Of a stretch of 64,000 bases of DNA, positions 42,549-50,005 are shown in pieces. Source of the DNA: Geothrix sp. (GTDB taxonomy: Bacteria; Acidobacteriota; Holophagae; Holophagales; Holophagaceae); assembly GCF_020622065.1 (NCBI RefSeq), contig NZ_JAHRYQ010000002.1, positions 170,232 to 234,231 of the forward strand. The letters run 5' to 3'. The notes below the pieces were generated by a model. It made no database searches. It had not been told where the DNA came from and saw nothing but the letters and a program-made list of their open reading frames with translations. Position numbers and translations under genes: made by a program. Position 1 is the stretch's first letter. Each line of letters starts with the position of its first letter.

Positions 42549-43046
42549 ATGCTGACCTTCCGCCCCATCCAGCCCCCGGACGACGCCGCCATGGCCGCCA
42601 TCATCCGCGCCGTGATGCCGGAATTCGGAGCGGACGGACCGGGCTTCGCCATCCACGACCCCGAGGTGGACCACATGAGCCGGGCCTACGCGGCCCCGGG
42701 CGCCGCCTACTTCGTGGTCGAGGATCCCTCCGGCCGCCTGGTGGGCGGAGGGGGCATCGCGAAGCTGGAAGGCGGCCCCGAGGGCGTCTGCGAGCTGCGG
42801 AAGATGTACTTCCTGCCGGAAGCCCGCGGGATGGGCATGGGCGAGGCTCTGCTGCGCCACTGCCTCGAGGTGGCCATGGGGCTGGGTTACCGCACCTGCT
42901 ACCTGGAGACCCTCACGGGCATGGATCAGGCGCAGAAACTCTACGGGAAGCTGGGCTTCCGCCCCCTCTGCAGCCCCATGGGGAACACGGGCCACGGCGG
43001 CTGCGACCGGTGGTTCGCCAAAGACCTGGCCGGGGAGTCGGCATGA
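42549..43046 (+). CDS. GNAT-family N-acetyltransferase
   Basis: A 165-residue acetyl-CoA-dependent acyltransferase. Core motifs: AAYFVVEDPSGRLVGGGGIAKL, CELRKMYFLPEARGMGMGEALLRHCLEVA (motif A with the RGxGxG pyrophosphate loop as ARGMGMG), YRTCYLETLTGMDQAQKLYGKLGF (motif B). Many Met/Gly residues. Substrate not deducible. No good ribosome site at ATG 42549. Ends in an ATGA overlap with acpS and starts a seven-gene same-strand run. Confidence 0.88.
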   Translation: MLTFRPIQPPDDAAMAAIIRAVMPEFGADGPGFAIHDPEVDHMSRAYAAPGAAYFVVEDPSGRLVGGGGIAKLEGGPEGVCELRKMYFLPEARGMGMGEALLRHCLEVAMGLGYRTCYLETLTGMDQAQKLYGKLGFRPLCSPMGNTGHGGCDRWFAKDLAGESA

Positions 43047-43411
43047 TCCGGGGCCTCGGAACCGACCTCTGCCCCCCCAGCCGCTGGCGGCACCTGGTCG
43101 AGCGCTTCGGGGCGGAGAAGTGCGCGGGACGCATCCTTCACCCGGAGGAGGCGGACTACCTGCTCCACGGCAACCGGCAGCGCCTGCCGGAGCGCCTGGC
43201 GGGCCGCTGGGCCCTGCGGGAGGCCTTCGGCAAGGCCTTGGGCACCGGGCTCGACGGCTGGTCCTGGAAGGAGCTGCGCTATGTGAATGGGCGGCTCTGG
43301 GCCGTGGGGGCCCTGGCGGAGCTGCTGGCAGCCCGGGGCGTTCAGAAACTCCACGGCAGCCTCACCCATGACGGGGACCTGGCTTTGGCCGTGGTCATCC
43401 TGGAAGATTGA
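43043..43411 (+). CDS. acpS: Holo-[acyl-carrier-protein] synthase AcpS
   Basis: A 122-residue 4'-phosphopantetheinyl transferase that activates ACP. IRGLGTDLCPPSRW has the first Mg-binding Asp (GTDL); GRWALREAFGKALGTGLDGW is the second signature, with Glu kept but the usual Lys of KEA replaced by Arg; LHGSLTHDGDLALAVVILE is the closing strand (HvSLSHdg in relatives). Standard length for AcpS. Start overlaps the GNAT stop. AcpS is normally next to pdxJ; here it stands with GNAT and cheR. Confidence 0.85.
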   Translation: MIRGLGTDLCPPSRWRHLVERFGAEKCAGRILHPEEADYLLHGNRQRLPERLAGRWALREAFGKALGTGLDGWSWKELRYVNGRLWAVGALAELLAARGVQKLHGSLTHDGDLALAVVILED

Positions 43412-43468
43412 CCCGGCGGAAACTCAAGGATCAGTCCCCCCCGCCGATCCCTCGGAAAGGACGACCCG

Positions 43469-44326
43469 ATGGATCCCCTCCAGGCCAAGCAACAGATGAC
43501 CCTCGCCGAGTTCCGGAGCCTCCGGGACTTCATCTATGCAAAATCAGGCATCTTTTTCAGCGAGTCCAAGCAGTACTTCTTGGAAAATCGCCTCAACAAG
43601 CGCATCGGCGAGCTCAAGCTGAGGAGCTACAGCGACTACCTGTCCCTGCTGCAGGGCATCCAGGGGCCCGTGGAGTTGAAGCGGCTCTTCGTGGAGATCA
43701 CCACCAACGAGACCAGCTTCTGGCGCAATCCGCCCCAGATCGAAGCCTTCCAGAACATCGTGCTCCCCGAGGCCGCCAAGCAGGCGCGCGAACGGGGCCA
43801 GAGCCGCCTGCGCATCTGGTCGGCGGCCTGCTCCAGCGGCGAGGAGCCCTACACCCTGGCCATGATCTGCCAGGAGCTGAAGGACACCGTCCTCCGCGGG
43901 ATCACTGTGGAGATCCTGGGCACGGACATCAGCGAGAAGGTGCTGTCCCAGGCCCAGGACGGGGTCTACAACAGCTACACCCTGCGGAACCTCACGCCGG
44001 AACAGCTCCTGCGTCACTTCATCCCGTTGGGCAAGGATCTCTACCAGGTGAAGCCCGAGGTCCAGCGCTTCACCAGCCTCCGCCATTTCAACCTGGTCGA
44101 TTACGCGGCCTATCGCCAGCTGGGCTCCTTCGATGTCATCTTCTGCCGGAATGTGCTCATCTATTTCGACGAGGTGGTCAAGGCCCAGGTCTTGAAGGGC
44201 TTCCACGAACTGCTTCATCCCCGGGCCTACCTGCTGGTCGGACACAGCGAAAGCATCCATGCTTTCAACACCGGTTTCGAGCTGCTGCACTTCAGCAAGG
44301 CCATGGGATACCGGAAGCGGACCTGA
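43469..44326 (+). CDS. cheR: Chemotaxis methyltransferase CheR
   Basis: A 285-residue SAM-dependent enzyme that methylates glutamates of chemoreceptors. N-terminal helical domain (FRSLRDFIYAKSGIFFSESKQYFLENRL), TTNETSFWRNP, the SAM motif IWSAACSSGEEPYTLAM, GTDISEKVLSQAQ, and FDVIFCRNVLIYFD. C-terminal LLVGHSESIH. Complete. AAAGGA lies about eight bases before ATG 43469. No chemoreceptor, CheA or CheW is near; the partner esterase CheB is 1.8 kb downstream, past two HDOD genes. Confidence 0.95.
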   Translation: MDPLQAKQQMTLAEFRSLRDFIYAKSGIFFSESKQYFLENRLNKRIGELKLRSYSDYLSLLQGIQGPVELKRLFVEITTNETSFWRNPPQIEAFQNIVLPEAAKQARERGQSRLRIWSAACSSGEEPYTLAMICQELKDTVLRGITVEILGTDISEKVLSQAQDGVYNSYTLRNLTPEQLLRHFIPLGKDLYQVKPEVQRFTSLRHFNLVDYAAYRQLGSFDVIFCRNVLIYFDEVVKAQVLKGFHELLHPRAYLLVGHSESIHAFNTGFELLHFSKAMGYRKRT

Positions 44327-44342
44327 GCGGCCAGGAGCGATC

Positions 44343-45191
44343 ATGCCCATCACCCCCCAAGAACTCATCGCGAACCTCGGAGACCTGCCGCCCCTTCCGC
44401 AGGTGGCCTCCCAGGTGCTGCGCGTATCCGCCGACCCCGATGCCACGGCCGAGGACCTCCGCAAGGTCATCTCCATGGATCAGGCCCTCACCAGCCAGAT
44501 CCTCAAGATCTCGAACTCCGCCATGTTCGGCATGATGCGCGAGGTCACCACCCTGACCCAGGCGATCATGACCCTGGGGTTCTCCACCATCAAGAGCGTG
44601 GTCATCGCCAGCTCGGCCAAGAACCTGTACCACCGCGGCACCGTGGGCCTCCAGGAGCGCCTGATCTGGGAGCACGCCCTCGTTTCCGCCATCGCCAGTC
44701 GGGCCTTCGCCAAGAGCCTGCGCTTCGCCCGGGTCGAGGAGGCTTTCATCGGCGGCCTGCTGCATGACATCGGAAAATCCGTCATGGGCGTGAAGTTTCC
44801 CGAGCGCTACTCGTCCCTGCTCCGGACCGTCTACAACGAAAATGGCGTCTGCATTCAGCTGGAACTGGACACCTTCGGGTTCGACCACGCCATGGTGGGC
44901 GAGGCCCTGGTGACCCAGTGGAACCTGGCCCCCAGCCTGCAGGCTGCCGTGCGCTGGCACCACGACCCCATCCAGGCCGGCGCCGACCATCAGCCCCTGG
45001 CGGCCATCGTCGCCCTGGCCAACCACCTGGCCTTGGAAGAGAAGGTGGGCATCGGCGATCCCGCCCACCTGGAAGGTGCCTCCCAGCAGGCCATGGAGAT
45101 CCTCAAGCTCGGCCCCGAAGCCCTGGCCGGTCTCAAGGAAGGGGTCCGCAGCGCCATCGAGCAGGACAAGACGATGATCGCGGAGTTTTAA
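44343..45191 (+). CDS. HDOD-domain signalling protein (first of a pair)
   Basis: A 282-residue cytosolic protein. HDOD core: LGDLPPLPQVASQVLRVSADPDATAEDLRKVISMDQALTSQILKISNSAMFG, then AIMTLGFSTIKSVV, FIGGLLHDIGKSVMG, and WHHDPIQAGADHQPLAAIVALANHLA. HDOD proteins are relatives of HD phosphodiesterases, generally thought to have non-enzymatic roles in signalling, motility and stress; the HD pair of the motif (LLHDIGK) is kept here. AGGAG precedes ATG 44343. 17 bases after cheR and followed by a second HDOD gene after a 21-base mini-frame. It ends in Met-Ile-Ala-Glu-Phe, echoed by that mini-frame. Confidence 0.9.
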   Translation: MPITPQELIANLGDLPPLPQVASQVLRVSADPDATAEDLRKVISMDQALTSQILKISNSAMFGMMREVTTLTQAIMTLGFSTIKSVVIASSAKNLYHRGTVGLQERLIWEHALVSAIASRAFAKSLRFARVEEAFIGGLLHDIGKSVMGVKFPERYSSLLRTVYNENGVCIQLELDTFGFDHAMVGEALVTQWNLAPSLQAAVRWHHDPIQAGADHQPLAAIVALANHLALEEKVGIGDPAHLEGASQQAMEILKLGPEALAGLKEGVRSAIEQDKTMIAEF

Positions 45192-45212
45192 ATGAAGATC
45201 GCGGAGTTCTGA
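45192..45212 (+). other. Seven-codon mini-frame and duplicated ribosome-binding segment between the HDOD genes
   Basis: Immediately after the TAA of the first HDOD gene comes ATG AAG ATC GCG GAG TTC TGA (MKIAEF), and right after this TGA starts the ATG of the second HDOD gene. The 12 bases GATCGCGGAGTT occur twice, at 45176-45187 and 45197-45208, so the linker is a small tandem duplication of the first gene's end. Its GGAG lies six bases before the second gene's ATG and serves as its ribosome site. Confidence 0.7.
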
Positions 45213-46076
45213 ATGATCACCCGGGAGCAGTTTGCCTCGCGACTGAAGGCCAAAGCCCTGCCGAGCCTCCCCCTCACGGTGGTGGCGCTGGGCGAGGCCG
45301 TCCAGGACGAGCGCTGCACCGTGGACCGCATCCTCAGCATCCTGTCGAAAGATCCGCCCCTTTCCGCGGCCCTGCTGCGCATGGCCAACTCCGCCCTCTA
45401 TGCCGGAACCGACTCGGTCATGGACCTGCGCACGGCCGTATTGCGGCTGGGCTTTGACGCCGTCTCCAACCTGGGCACCGGCGCCGCGGTCATCCGCACC
45501 CTCAAGGGCGGTGCTCACCTGGATGCCGTCCGGCTTTGGCAGCACAGCGTCGCCGTGGGCCTGACGGCCAAAGGCGTGTGCGTGCTCGCCAAGCGGCATG
45601 GCCAGGCGGAGACCGCCTTCCTGACCGGCCTGCTGCACGACATAGGGAAGATCGCCCTGGACACCTGCTTCCCCGAGATCTATGCGGAGGTGCTCCAGAA
45701 GGTTGCCGAAGGCGCCCATTTCGTGGATGCGGAGCGGGCAGTGCTCGGCCTCGACCACGCCGAGGCCGGCGCCCTCCTCGCGGCGGAATGGTCCTTCCCC
45801 CAGACCATCGTGGAGGTCATCCGCGACCACCACGAACCCAAGCCCGAAGACTTCCTCCCCAACCTCATCCACCTGGCGGATCTGCTCGTGCGGACGCGCA
45901 TCCCCATGGGCCCTGCGGACGCGCGCCTGATGATCAGCCTGGACGAGCTGCCCGCCTTCAAGGCCGTCCTTGCCGGTGCCCTGCACAAGGATCTGGATGT
46001 GGAGCGGCTGACCTTCTCCATCGACGACGAGGTGGATCACGCCCTGGCCTTCGTCGAAGCGGCATTCCAGGCCTGA
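45213..46076 (+). CDS. HDOD-domain signalling protein (second of a pair)
   Basis: A 287-residue cytosolic protein of the same family as its upstream neighbour but well diverged: LPSLPLTVVALGEAVQDERCTVDRILSILSKDPPLSAALLRMANSALY, TAVLRLGFDAVSNLG, AFLTGLLHDIGKIALD, LGLDHAEAGALLAAEWSFPQTIVEVIRDHHEP. Its HD motif is kept. Likely translated by reinitiation after the mini-frame. Sits between the first HDOD gene and cheB, nine bases before the cheB ATG, so the five genes cheR to the FliK-like gene are almost surely co-transcribed. Confidence 0.9.
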   Translation: MITREQFASRLKAKALPSLPLTVVALGEAVQDERCTVDRILSILSKDPPLSAALLRMANSALYAGTDSVMDLRTAVLRLGFDAVSNLGTGAAVIRTLKGGAHLDAVRLWQHSVAVGLTAKGVCVLAKRHGQAETAFLTGLLHDIGKIALDTCFPEIYAEVLQKVAEGAHFVDAERAVLGLDHAEAGALLAAEWSFPQTIVEVIRDHHEPKPEDFLPNLIHLADLLVRTRIPMGPADARLMISLDELPAFKAVLAGALHKDLDVERLTFSIDDEVDHALAFVEAAFQA

Positions 46077-46085
46077 GGGACGACC

Positions 46086-47195
46086 ATGACTGCGACGATC
46101 CGGATCCTGGTGGTGGACGACAGCCCGTTCATGCGGAAATCCCTGCAGAAGATGCTGGAGGAGGCCCCCGACCTGCGGGTGGTGGCCACCGCGCGCGATG
46201 GCGTCGATGCCCTGGAGAAGATCCAGGAGCACAAACCCGACATCGTCACCCTCGACATCGAGATGCCGCGCATGGACGGCCTCACCTGCTTGAAGAAGAT
46301 CATGGCGGACCATCCCATGCCCGTGCTGATGGTCTCGAGCCTCACCCAGGAGGGCGCCCAGGCCACCCTGGATGCCCTCTCCATCGGGGCCCTCGACTTC
46401 ATCCCCAAGGAGAGCAGCTTCGCCAGCATGAGCATCCTTCAGATCCAGCACGATCTGCAGGAGAAGGTGCGCCGGCTGGCCACCAGCCCCCGGTTCCACC
46501 GGCCCCCCGGCGGAGCACCCCACCCGGCCTCTCCCGCGGCCGCCCCGGCCCCGGTGAAACCGGTCGCGGCCCCTCCCGTGCGGGCAGCGGTACCCGCCGG
46601 CACCTCCCTTCCGGGCACCCCCCAGGCCGACCTGCTGGTGCTCGGCAGTTCCACCGGCGGCCCCAAAGCCCTGCAGGACATCCTACCGGCCCTTCCGGCC
46701 AGCCTTCCGGTCCCCTGCCTCATCGTCCAGCACATGCCCAGCACCTTCACCAAGCCCTTCGCAGACCGCCTGGACGGCCTCTGCCAGGTGCATGTCAAGG
46801 AAGCCGAGCAGGGCGAGCCCCTCAAGGCCGGCACGGTCTACATCGCCCCGGGCGGCCTCCACATGACCTACGGGACCAGGACCCCCAAGGGCTGCATCGA
46901 GCTGAGCTCCGAGCCCGTATCCTCCCTGCACCGGCCCAGCGTGGATGTGCTCTTCATGAGCGTGGCCGAGCTCTTCCACGGGCAGGCCCTCGCCACCATC
47001 CTCACGGGCATGGGCGCGGACGGCGCCAAGGGCATGGAGCAGCTCAAGCGCAAGGGTGCCCATACGCTGGCCGAGGCCGAGGAATCCTGCGTGGTGTACG
47101 GCATGCCGCGCGCCGCCGTGGAGCGGGGCTGCGTGGATCTCGTGGCACCCCTCCCCGACATCGCCGGCCACATCCGGCGCCACTTCCGGATCTGA
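46086..47195 (+). CDS. cheB: Chemotaxis response regulator methylesterase CheB
   Basis: A 369-residue two-domain enzyme that removes methyl groups from, and deamidates, chemoreceptors. Receiver: ILVVDDSPFMRKSL, phospho-Asp in IVTLDIEMPRMDG, MVSSLTQEGA, DFIPKES. Ala/Pro linker (about 145-185). Esterase: Ser in VLGSSTGGPKAL, His in CLIVQHMP, FADRLDGLC, VYIAPGGLHM, HRPSVDVLF, Asp in LTGMGADGAKGM. All catalytic residues present. Phosphorylation would need a CheA encoded elsewhere. GAGGGA precedes the ATG. The stop shares a base with the next start (TGATG). Confidence 0.96.
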   Translation: MTATIRILVVDDSPFMRKSLQKMLEEAPDLRVVATARDGVDALEKIQEHKPDIVTLDIEMPRMDGLTCLKKIMADHPMPVLMVSSLTQEGAQATLDALSIGALDFIPKESSFASMSILQIQHDLQEKVRRLATSPRFHRPPGGAPHPASPAAAPAPVKPVAAPPVRAAVPAGTSLPGTPQADLLVLGSSTGGPKALQDILPALPASLPVPCLIVQHMPSTFTKPFADRLDGLCQVHVKEAEQGEPLKAGTVYIAPGGLHMTYGTRTPKGCIELSSEPVSSLHRPSVDVLFMSVAELFHGQALATILTGMGADGAKGMEQLKRKGAHTLAEAEESCVVYGMPRAAVERGCVDLVAPLPDIAGHIRRHFRI

Positions 47196-48085
47196 TGACC
47201 GGCTCCATTCCCCTCACCCCGGCGGTCCTCGCCTCCCTGAGGATCCCGGCCGCCACGGCCCCTTCCGCCGTCGCGCTGCTGAAGGCCCTGGTGGGACAGA
47301 CCCTCGAAGCCACCCTGGAATCCACCGGACCGGAGGGGTTACACCTCCGCCTGGCGGACGGCAAGGAGCTGGTGGCCGAAGGCAACCTGCCCTTTCCCGC
47401 CGGCAGCGCCCTCGCCCTGAAGGCCCTTCCCCTGCCCAGCGGTGCGGGCATCCGGCTCCAGGTGGTCCGCGCCACGCCGCCGCCGGCCTCGCCGCTGCTG
47501 CATCCCCTCACTCAGGGGGAGGCCGCCCCCCTGCTGGCCCGCCTTCAGGCGCCTGGCGCGGCCCTGGAGCCCCTCGCCGCCCTGTTCCGCGCCCTGATGC
47601 CGGCCGGGGCCGCCGACCAACCCGAGAGCTGGTCCGGCTGGCTGAAGGAGGCGCTGCGCGCCCTGTCCGATCCCGCCGCCTCGCCGGCCGAGGCCACCTT
47701 CCACCGCCTCCAGGCCCGGGAGGGCACCGGCTGGTTCGAGCTGCCCCTGCCCTGGGCCGTGGGCGCCGAACCGCTGCGTCTCTGGATCGAGGCCGATCGA
47801 GACGCCGGCCCCGAGGAGGGGAAGGAGCCGGTCCATCGCGTCTTCCTCAGCGTCCCCTTCAGCGCCCTGGGAGATGTGCGCCTGGGACTCGAGCAGCGAG
47901 CGGCGGGCCTGCGGGCCCGGCTCTGGCTGCAAGATCCCACCAAACTCGCCGCCCTCCGTCCAGCCCTGGAGGCAGCGTTAGCCACCCTGGGCCGTCCCGT
48001 CGACCTCCAGATCCTGCCCCTGCCCGATCCGGCCCCGGACCTGCGGGCCCTCGCGGGAGGAACGCCGCTCTCGGCCCTGGGCTGA
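47195..48085 (+). CDS. FliK-like (flagellar hook-length control C-terminal) domain protein
   Basis: A 296-residue Ala/Leu/Pro-rich protein. The N-terminal half has a small strand-rich module (LVGQTLEATLESTGPEGLHLRLADGKELVAEG). The C-terminal ~120 residues (GWFELPLPWAVGAEPLRLWIEAD, VFLSVPFSALGDVRLGLEQRAAGLRARLWLQDPTKLAALRPALEAALATLGRPV) have the strand/helix layout of the Flg_hook domain of FliK: a P-x-LG-x-v-v-l core followed by a helix before the last strand. No flagellar genes are in the window. The assignment is by pattern and moderate. Coupled to cheB. Confidence 0.55.
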   Translation: MTGSIPLTPAVLASLRIPAATAPSAVALLKALVGQTLEATLESTGPEGLHLRLADGKELVAEGNLPFPAGSALALKALPLPSGAGIRLQVVRATPPPASPLLHPLTQGEAAPLLARLQAPGAALEPLAALFRALMPAGAADQPESWSGWLKEALRALSDPAASPAEATFHRLQAREGTGWFELPLPWAVGAEPLRLWIEADRDAGPEEGKEPVHRVFLSVPFSALGDVRLGLEQRAAGLRARLWLQDPTKLAALRPALEAALATLGRPVDLQILPLPDPAPDLRALAGGTPLSALG

Positions 48086-48086
48086 T

Positions 48087-48119
48087 GTTGGATTGAGGTT
48101 GGATTGAGGTTGGATTGAC
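48087..48119. repeat. Three copies of an 11-base tandem repeat
   Basis: GTTGGATTGAG, GTTGGATTGAG, GTTGGATTGAC, starting one base after the FliK-like stop and ending 16 bases before the lpxD stop. The core GGTTGGATTG recurs singly at 33834-33843. Repeat lies between convergent genes. Confidence 0.85.
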
Positions 48120-48134
48120 GCGGGTTGACCGGCG

Positions 48135-49124
48135 TCAGCCCTTCCGCAGCTGCTTCATCAGCCTCGGCAGGCGGTTCAGGGCGGCCTGGGCCTCGGTCCA
48201 TTCCCGGTGGGGACGCGCCGGGAAGCCCGTGACGAAGCTGCCCTCCGGCAGGCTCTTGGCCACCACGCTGTTGCCGCCCACCACGCTGCGGCTGCCGATC
48301 TCGATGTGGCCCACCACGCCCACCTTGCCCGCCAGCGTGACGAAGTCGCCCAGCTTCGTGGAACCGCTGATGCCCGTCTGGCTCACCAGCAGGCAGTGGT
48401 TCCCCACCTGCACATTGTGGCCCACCTGCACCTGGTTATCGATCTTGGTGCCCGTCCCGATGCGTGTGGGGCCCAGCACCCCGCGGTCGATGCAGACGCA
48501 GGCGCCGACCTCCACATCGTCGCCCAGCTCCACCCAGCCCACCTGGGGGATCTTGGCGTGCCGGCCCTCCACCAGCACATACCCATAGCCGTCGCTGCCC
48601 ACCACCGAATTGGCGTGGACGACCACGCGGTTCCCCAACCGCGTCCGGCGGTAGAGCACCACACCGGGGAACAGCTCGCAGCCGTCGCCCAGCACGCAGT
48701 CATCGCCGAGGTGGGCGCCCGGGTGAACGATGCAGCCCTTTCCCAGCACCGTGCGCGCGCCCACCGTGGCGCCAGGGGCGATGCGGCAGCCCGGTCCCGC
48801 CACCGCCGTGGGATGCACCGGCGCATCACCCCATTCGGGGGCCGGTTCGGGATGCAGCCAGCCGATGGCCTGGGCGAAGGCCCAGTAGGGATGCTTCACC
48901 CGCAGCACCGGGAGATCGCCCAGCTCCGCCGTCGCGTCGGCGAAGATCAGGCCCGCGGCGCTCCCCTTGGCTTTGGCAGCGTATTTGGGGTTGGCGAGGA
49001 AGGACACGGAGCCCGCGCCGGCCTCTTCCAGGGGCTTCACTTCGGAAATGACGCGATCCGGGGGACAATGGTCGAGGTGGCCATCCAGACGCCCTGCCAA
49101 GTCCTGGGCTGTGATGATCGGCAT
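48135..49124 (-). CDS. lpxD: UDP-3-O-(3-hydroxyacyl)glucosamine N-acyltransferase LpxD
   Basis: A 329-residue acyltransferase of lipid A synthesis, adding the second 3-hydroxyacyl chain from acyl-ACP. N-terminal uridine-binding domain (ITAQDLAGRLDGHL, VSFLANPKY), then a left-handed beta helix of hexapeptide repeats (HPTAVAGPGCRIAPGATVGA, VVVHANSVVGSDGYGY). The catalytic His is in NQVQVGHNVQVGNH. C-terminal helix LNRLPRLMKQLRKG. AGGAG is six bases before the ATG. Stand-alone here, without the usual skp/bamA/fabZ/lpxA neighbours. A heptanucleotide repeat lies directly upstream. Confidence 0.96.
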   Translation of the reverse strand: MPIITAQDLAGRLDGHLDHCPPDRVISEVKPLEEAGAGSVSFLANPKYAAKAKGSAAGLIFADATAELGDLPVLRVKHPYWAFAQAIGWLHPEPAPEWGDAPVHPTAVAGPGCRIAPGATVGARTVLGKGCIVHPGAHLGDDCVLGDGCELFPGVVLYRRTRLGNRVVVHANSVVGSDGYGYVLVEGRHAKIPQVGWVELGDDVEVGACVCIDRGVLGPTRIGTGTKIDNQVQVGHNVQVGNHCLLVSQTGISGSTKLGDFVTLAGKVGVVGHIEIGSRSVVGGNSVVAKSLPEGSFVTGFPARPHREWTEAQAALNRLPRLMKQLRKG

Positions 49125-49136
49125 GGCGCTCTCCTA

Positions 49137-49189
49137 TTCAGTCTTCAGTCTTCAGTCTTCAGTCTTCAGTCTTCAGTCTTCAGTTTCCA
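49137..49189. repeat. Heptanucleotide tandem repeat in the lpxD-lgt divergent gap
   Basis: Six perfect copies of GTCTTCA (49141-49182), preceded by a partial TTCA and followed by a degenerate GTTTCCA. It begins 13 bases upstream of the lpxD ATG and ends about 21 bases before the lgt ATG, so it fills most of the 86-base region that must contain both promoters. Repeat number of this kind changes readily by slippage. Confidence 0.95.
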
Positions 49190-49210
49190 GTCATCCGTGC
49201 GGAATCCATC

Positions 49211-50005
49211 ATGCATCCAGTTCTTTTTGAGATAGGTTCGTTCCCCCTGGGCACCTACGGGCTGCTACTGGCCATCGCCTTTTTCGCCGGCACGGCCCTG
49301 GCCAAGCGGCAGGGCAGGCTCGACGGCCTGGCCCCCGCCGCCATCACGGACCTGGCCATCGCCATGCTCATCGCGGCCATCGTCGGGTCCAAGCTGCTCA
49401 TGGTCGTGGTGGATCTGATCAACGGCGCGCCGCTGCGCGAGGTCTTCTCCCTGGGCACGCTGCGCGCCGGCGGCGCCATCCATGGTGGCATCATCGCCGC
49501 CACGGCCGTGTTCTTCTGGAAGCTCCGGAAGGGCCAGGGCCTCCCCCTGCGGATCACGGGCGATGCCCTGGTGCCCGGCGTTGCCCTGGGGCAGGCCATC
49601 GGGCGCCTGGGCTGCTTCTCCGCCGGCTGCTGCTACGGCACCGAAAGCCACGCCTCCTGGGCCACGACCTTCACGGATCCCCTGGCCCACGCCTTCAGCG
49701 GCACGCCCCTCGGCATTCCGCTCCATCCGGTTCAGCTCTACAACACCGCCGCCAATCTGGCGGTCATGGCCGTCCTGCTGCTGGCCCGTCCGAAGCGGGC
49801 CTTCCAGGGCCAGATCTTCGCCCTGTACTTCCTGGTGGAGGGCCTGGGCCGTGTCATCACCGAGACCTGGCGGGGCGACATCGACCGTGGCACGGGCTGG
49901 CTGGGCTGGGCCTGGCTCAGCACGGGGCGCCTCACGGGGGTTGCCTTCATGATGCTGGGCCTGGGCCTGTGGATCTTCTGGAACCGCCGCAAGGGGACGA
50001 CATGA
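49211..50005 (+). CDS. lgt: Prolipoprotein diacylglyceryl transferase Lgt
   Basis: A 264-residue inner-membrane enzyme that attaches diacylglycerol to the lipobox Cys of prolipoproteins. Seven membrane segments can be drawn. Signature motifs: FPLGTYGLLLAIAFFAG, LGTLRAGGAIHGGIIAA (HGG), ALGQAIGRLGCFSAGCCYG (the Lgt signature GRxGNFxNGE region in a variant form), PLHPVQLYN and FLVEGLGRVITE. Overlaps the next gene by ATGA. The ribosome site before ATG 49211 is weak (GGAA). Confidence 0.94.
   Translation: MHPVLFEIGSFPLGTYGLLLAIAFFAGTALAKRQGRLDGLAPAAITDLAIAMLIAAIVGSKLLMVVVDLINGAPLREVFSLGTLRAGGAIHGGIIAATAVFFWKLRKGQGLPLRITGDALVPGVALGQAIGRLGCFSAGCCYGTESHASWATTFTDPLAHAFSGTPLGIPLHPVQLYNTAANLAVMAVLLLARPKRAFQGQIFALYFLVEGLGRVITETWRGDIDRGTGWLGWAWLSTGRLTGVAFMMLGLGLWIFWNRRKGTT

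Noticed and set aside
43469..48085. Complete chemotaxis operon
   Set aside because: Only cheR and cheB are present; no CheA, CheW, CheY-only or receptor gene is found in the window.
49137..49189. CRISPR array at the lpxD-lgt repeat
   Set aside because: Seven-base units without spacers are a simple sequence repeat, not a CRISPR.
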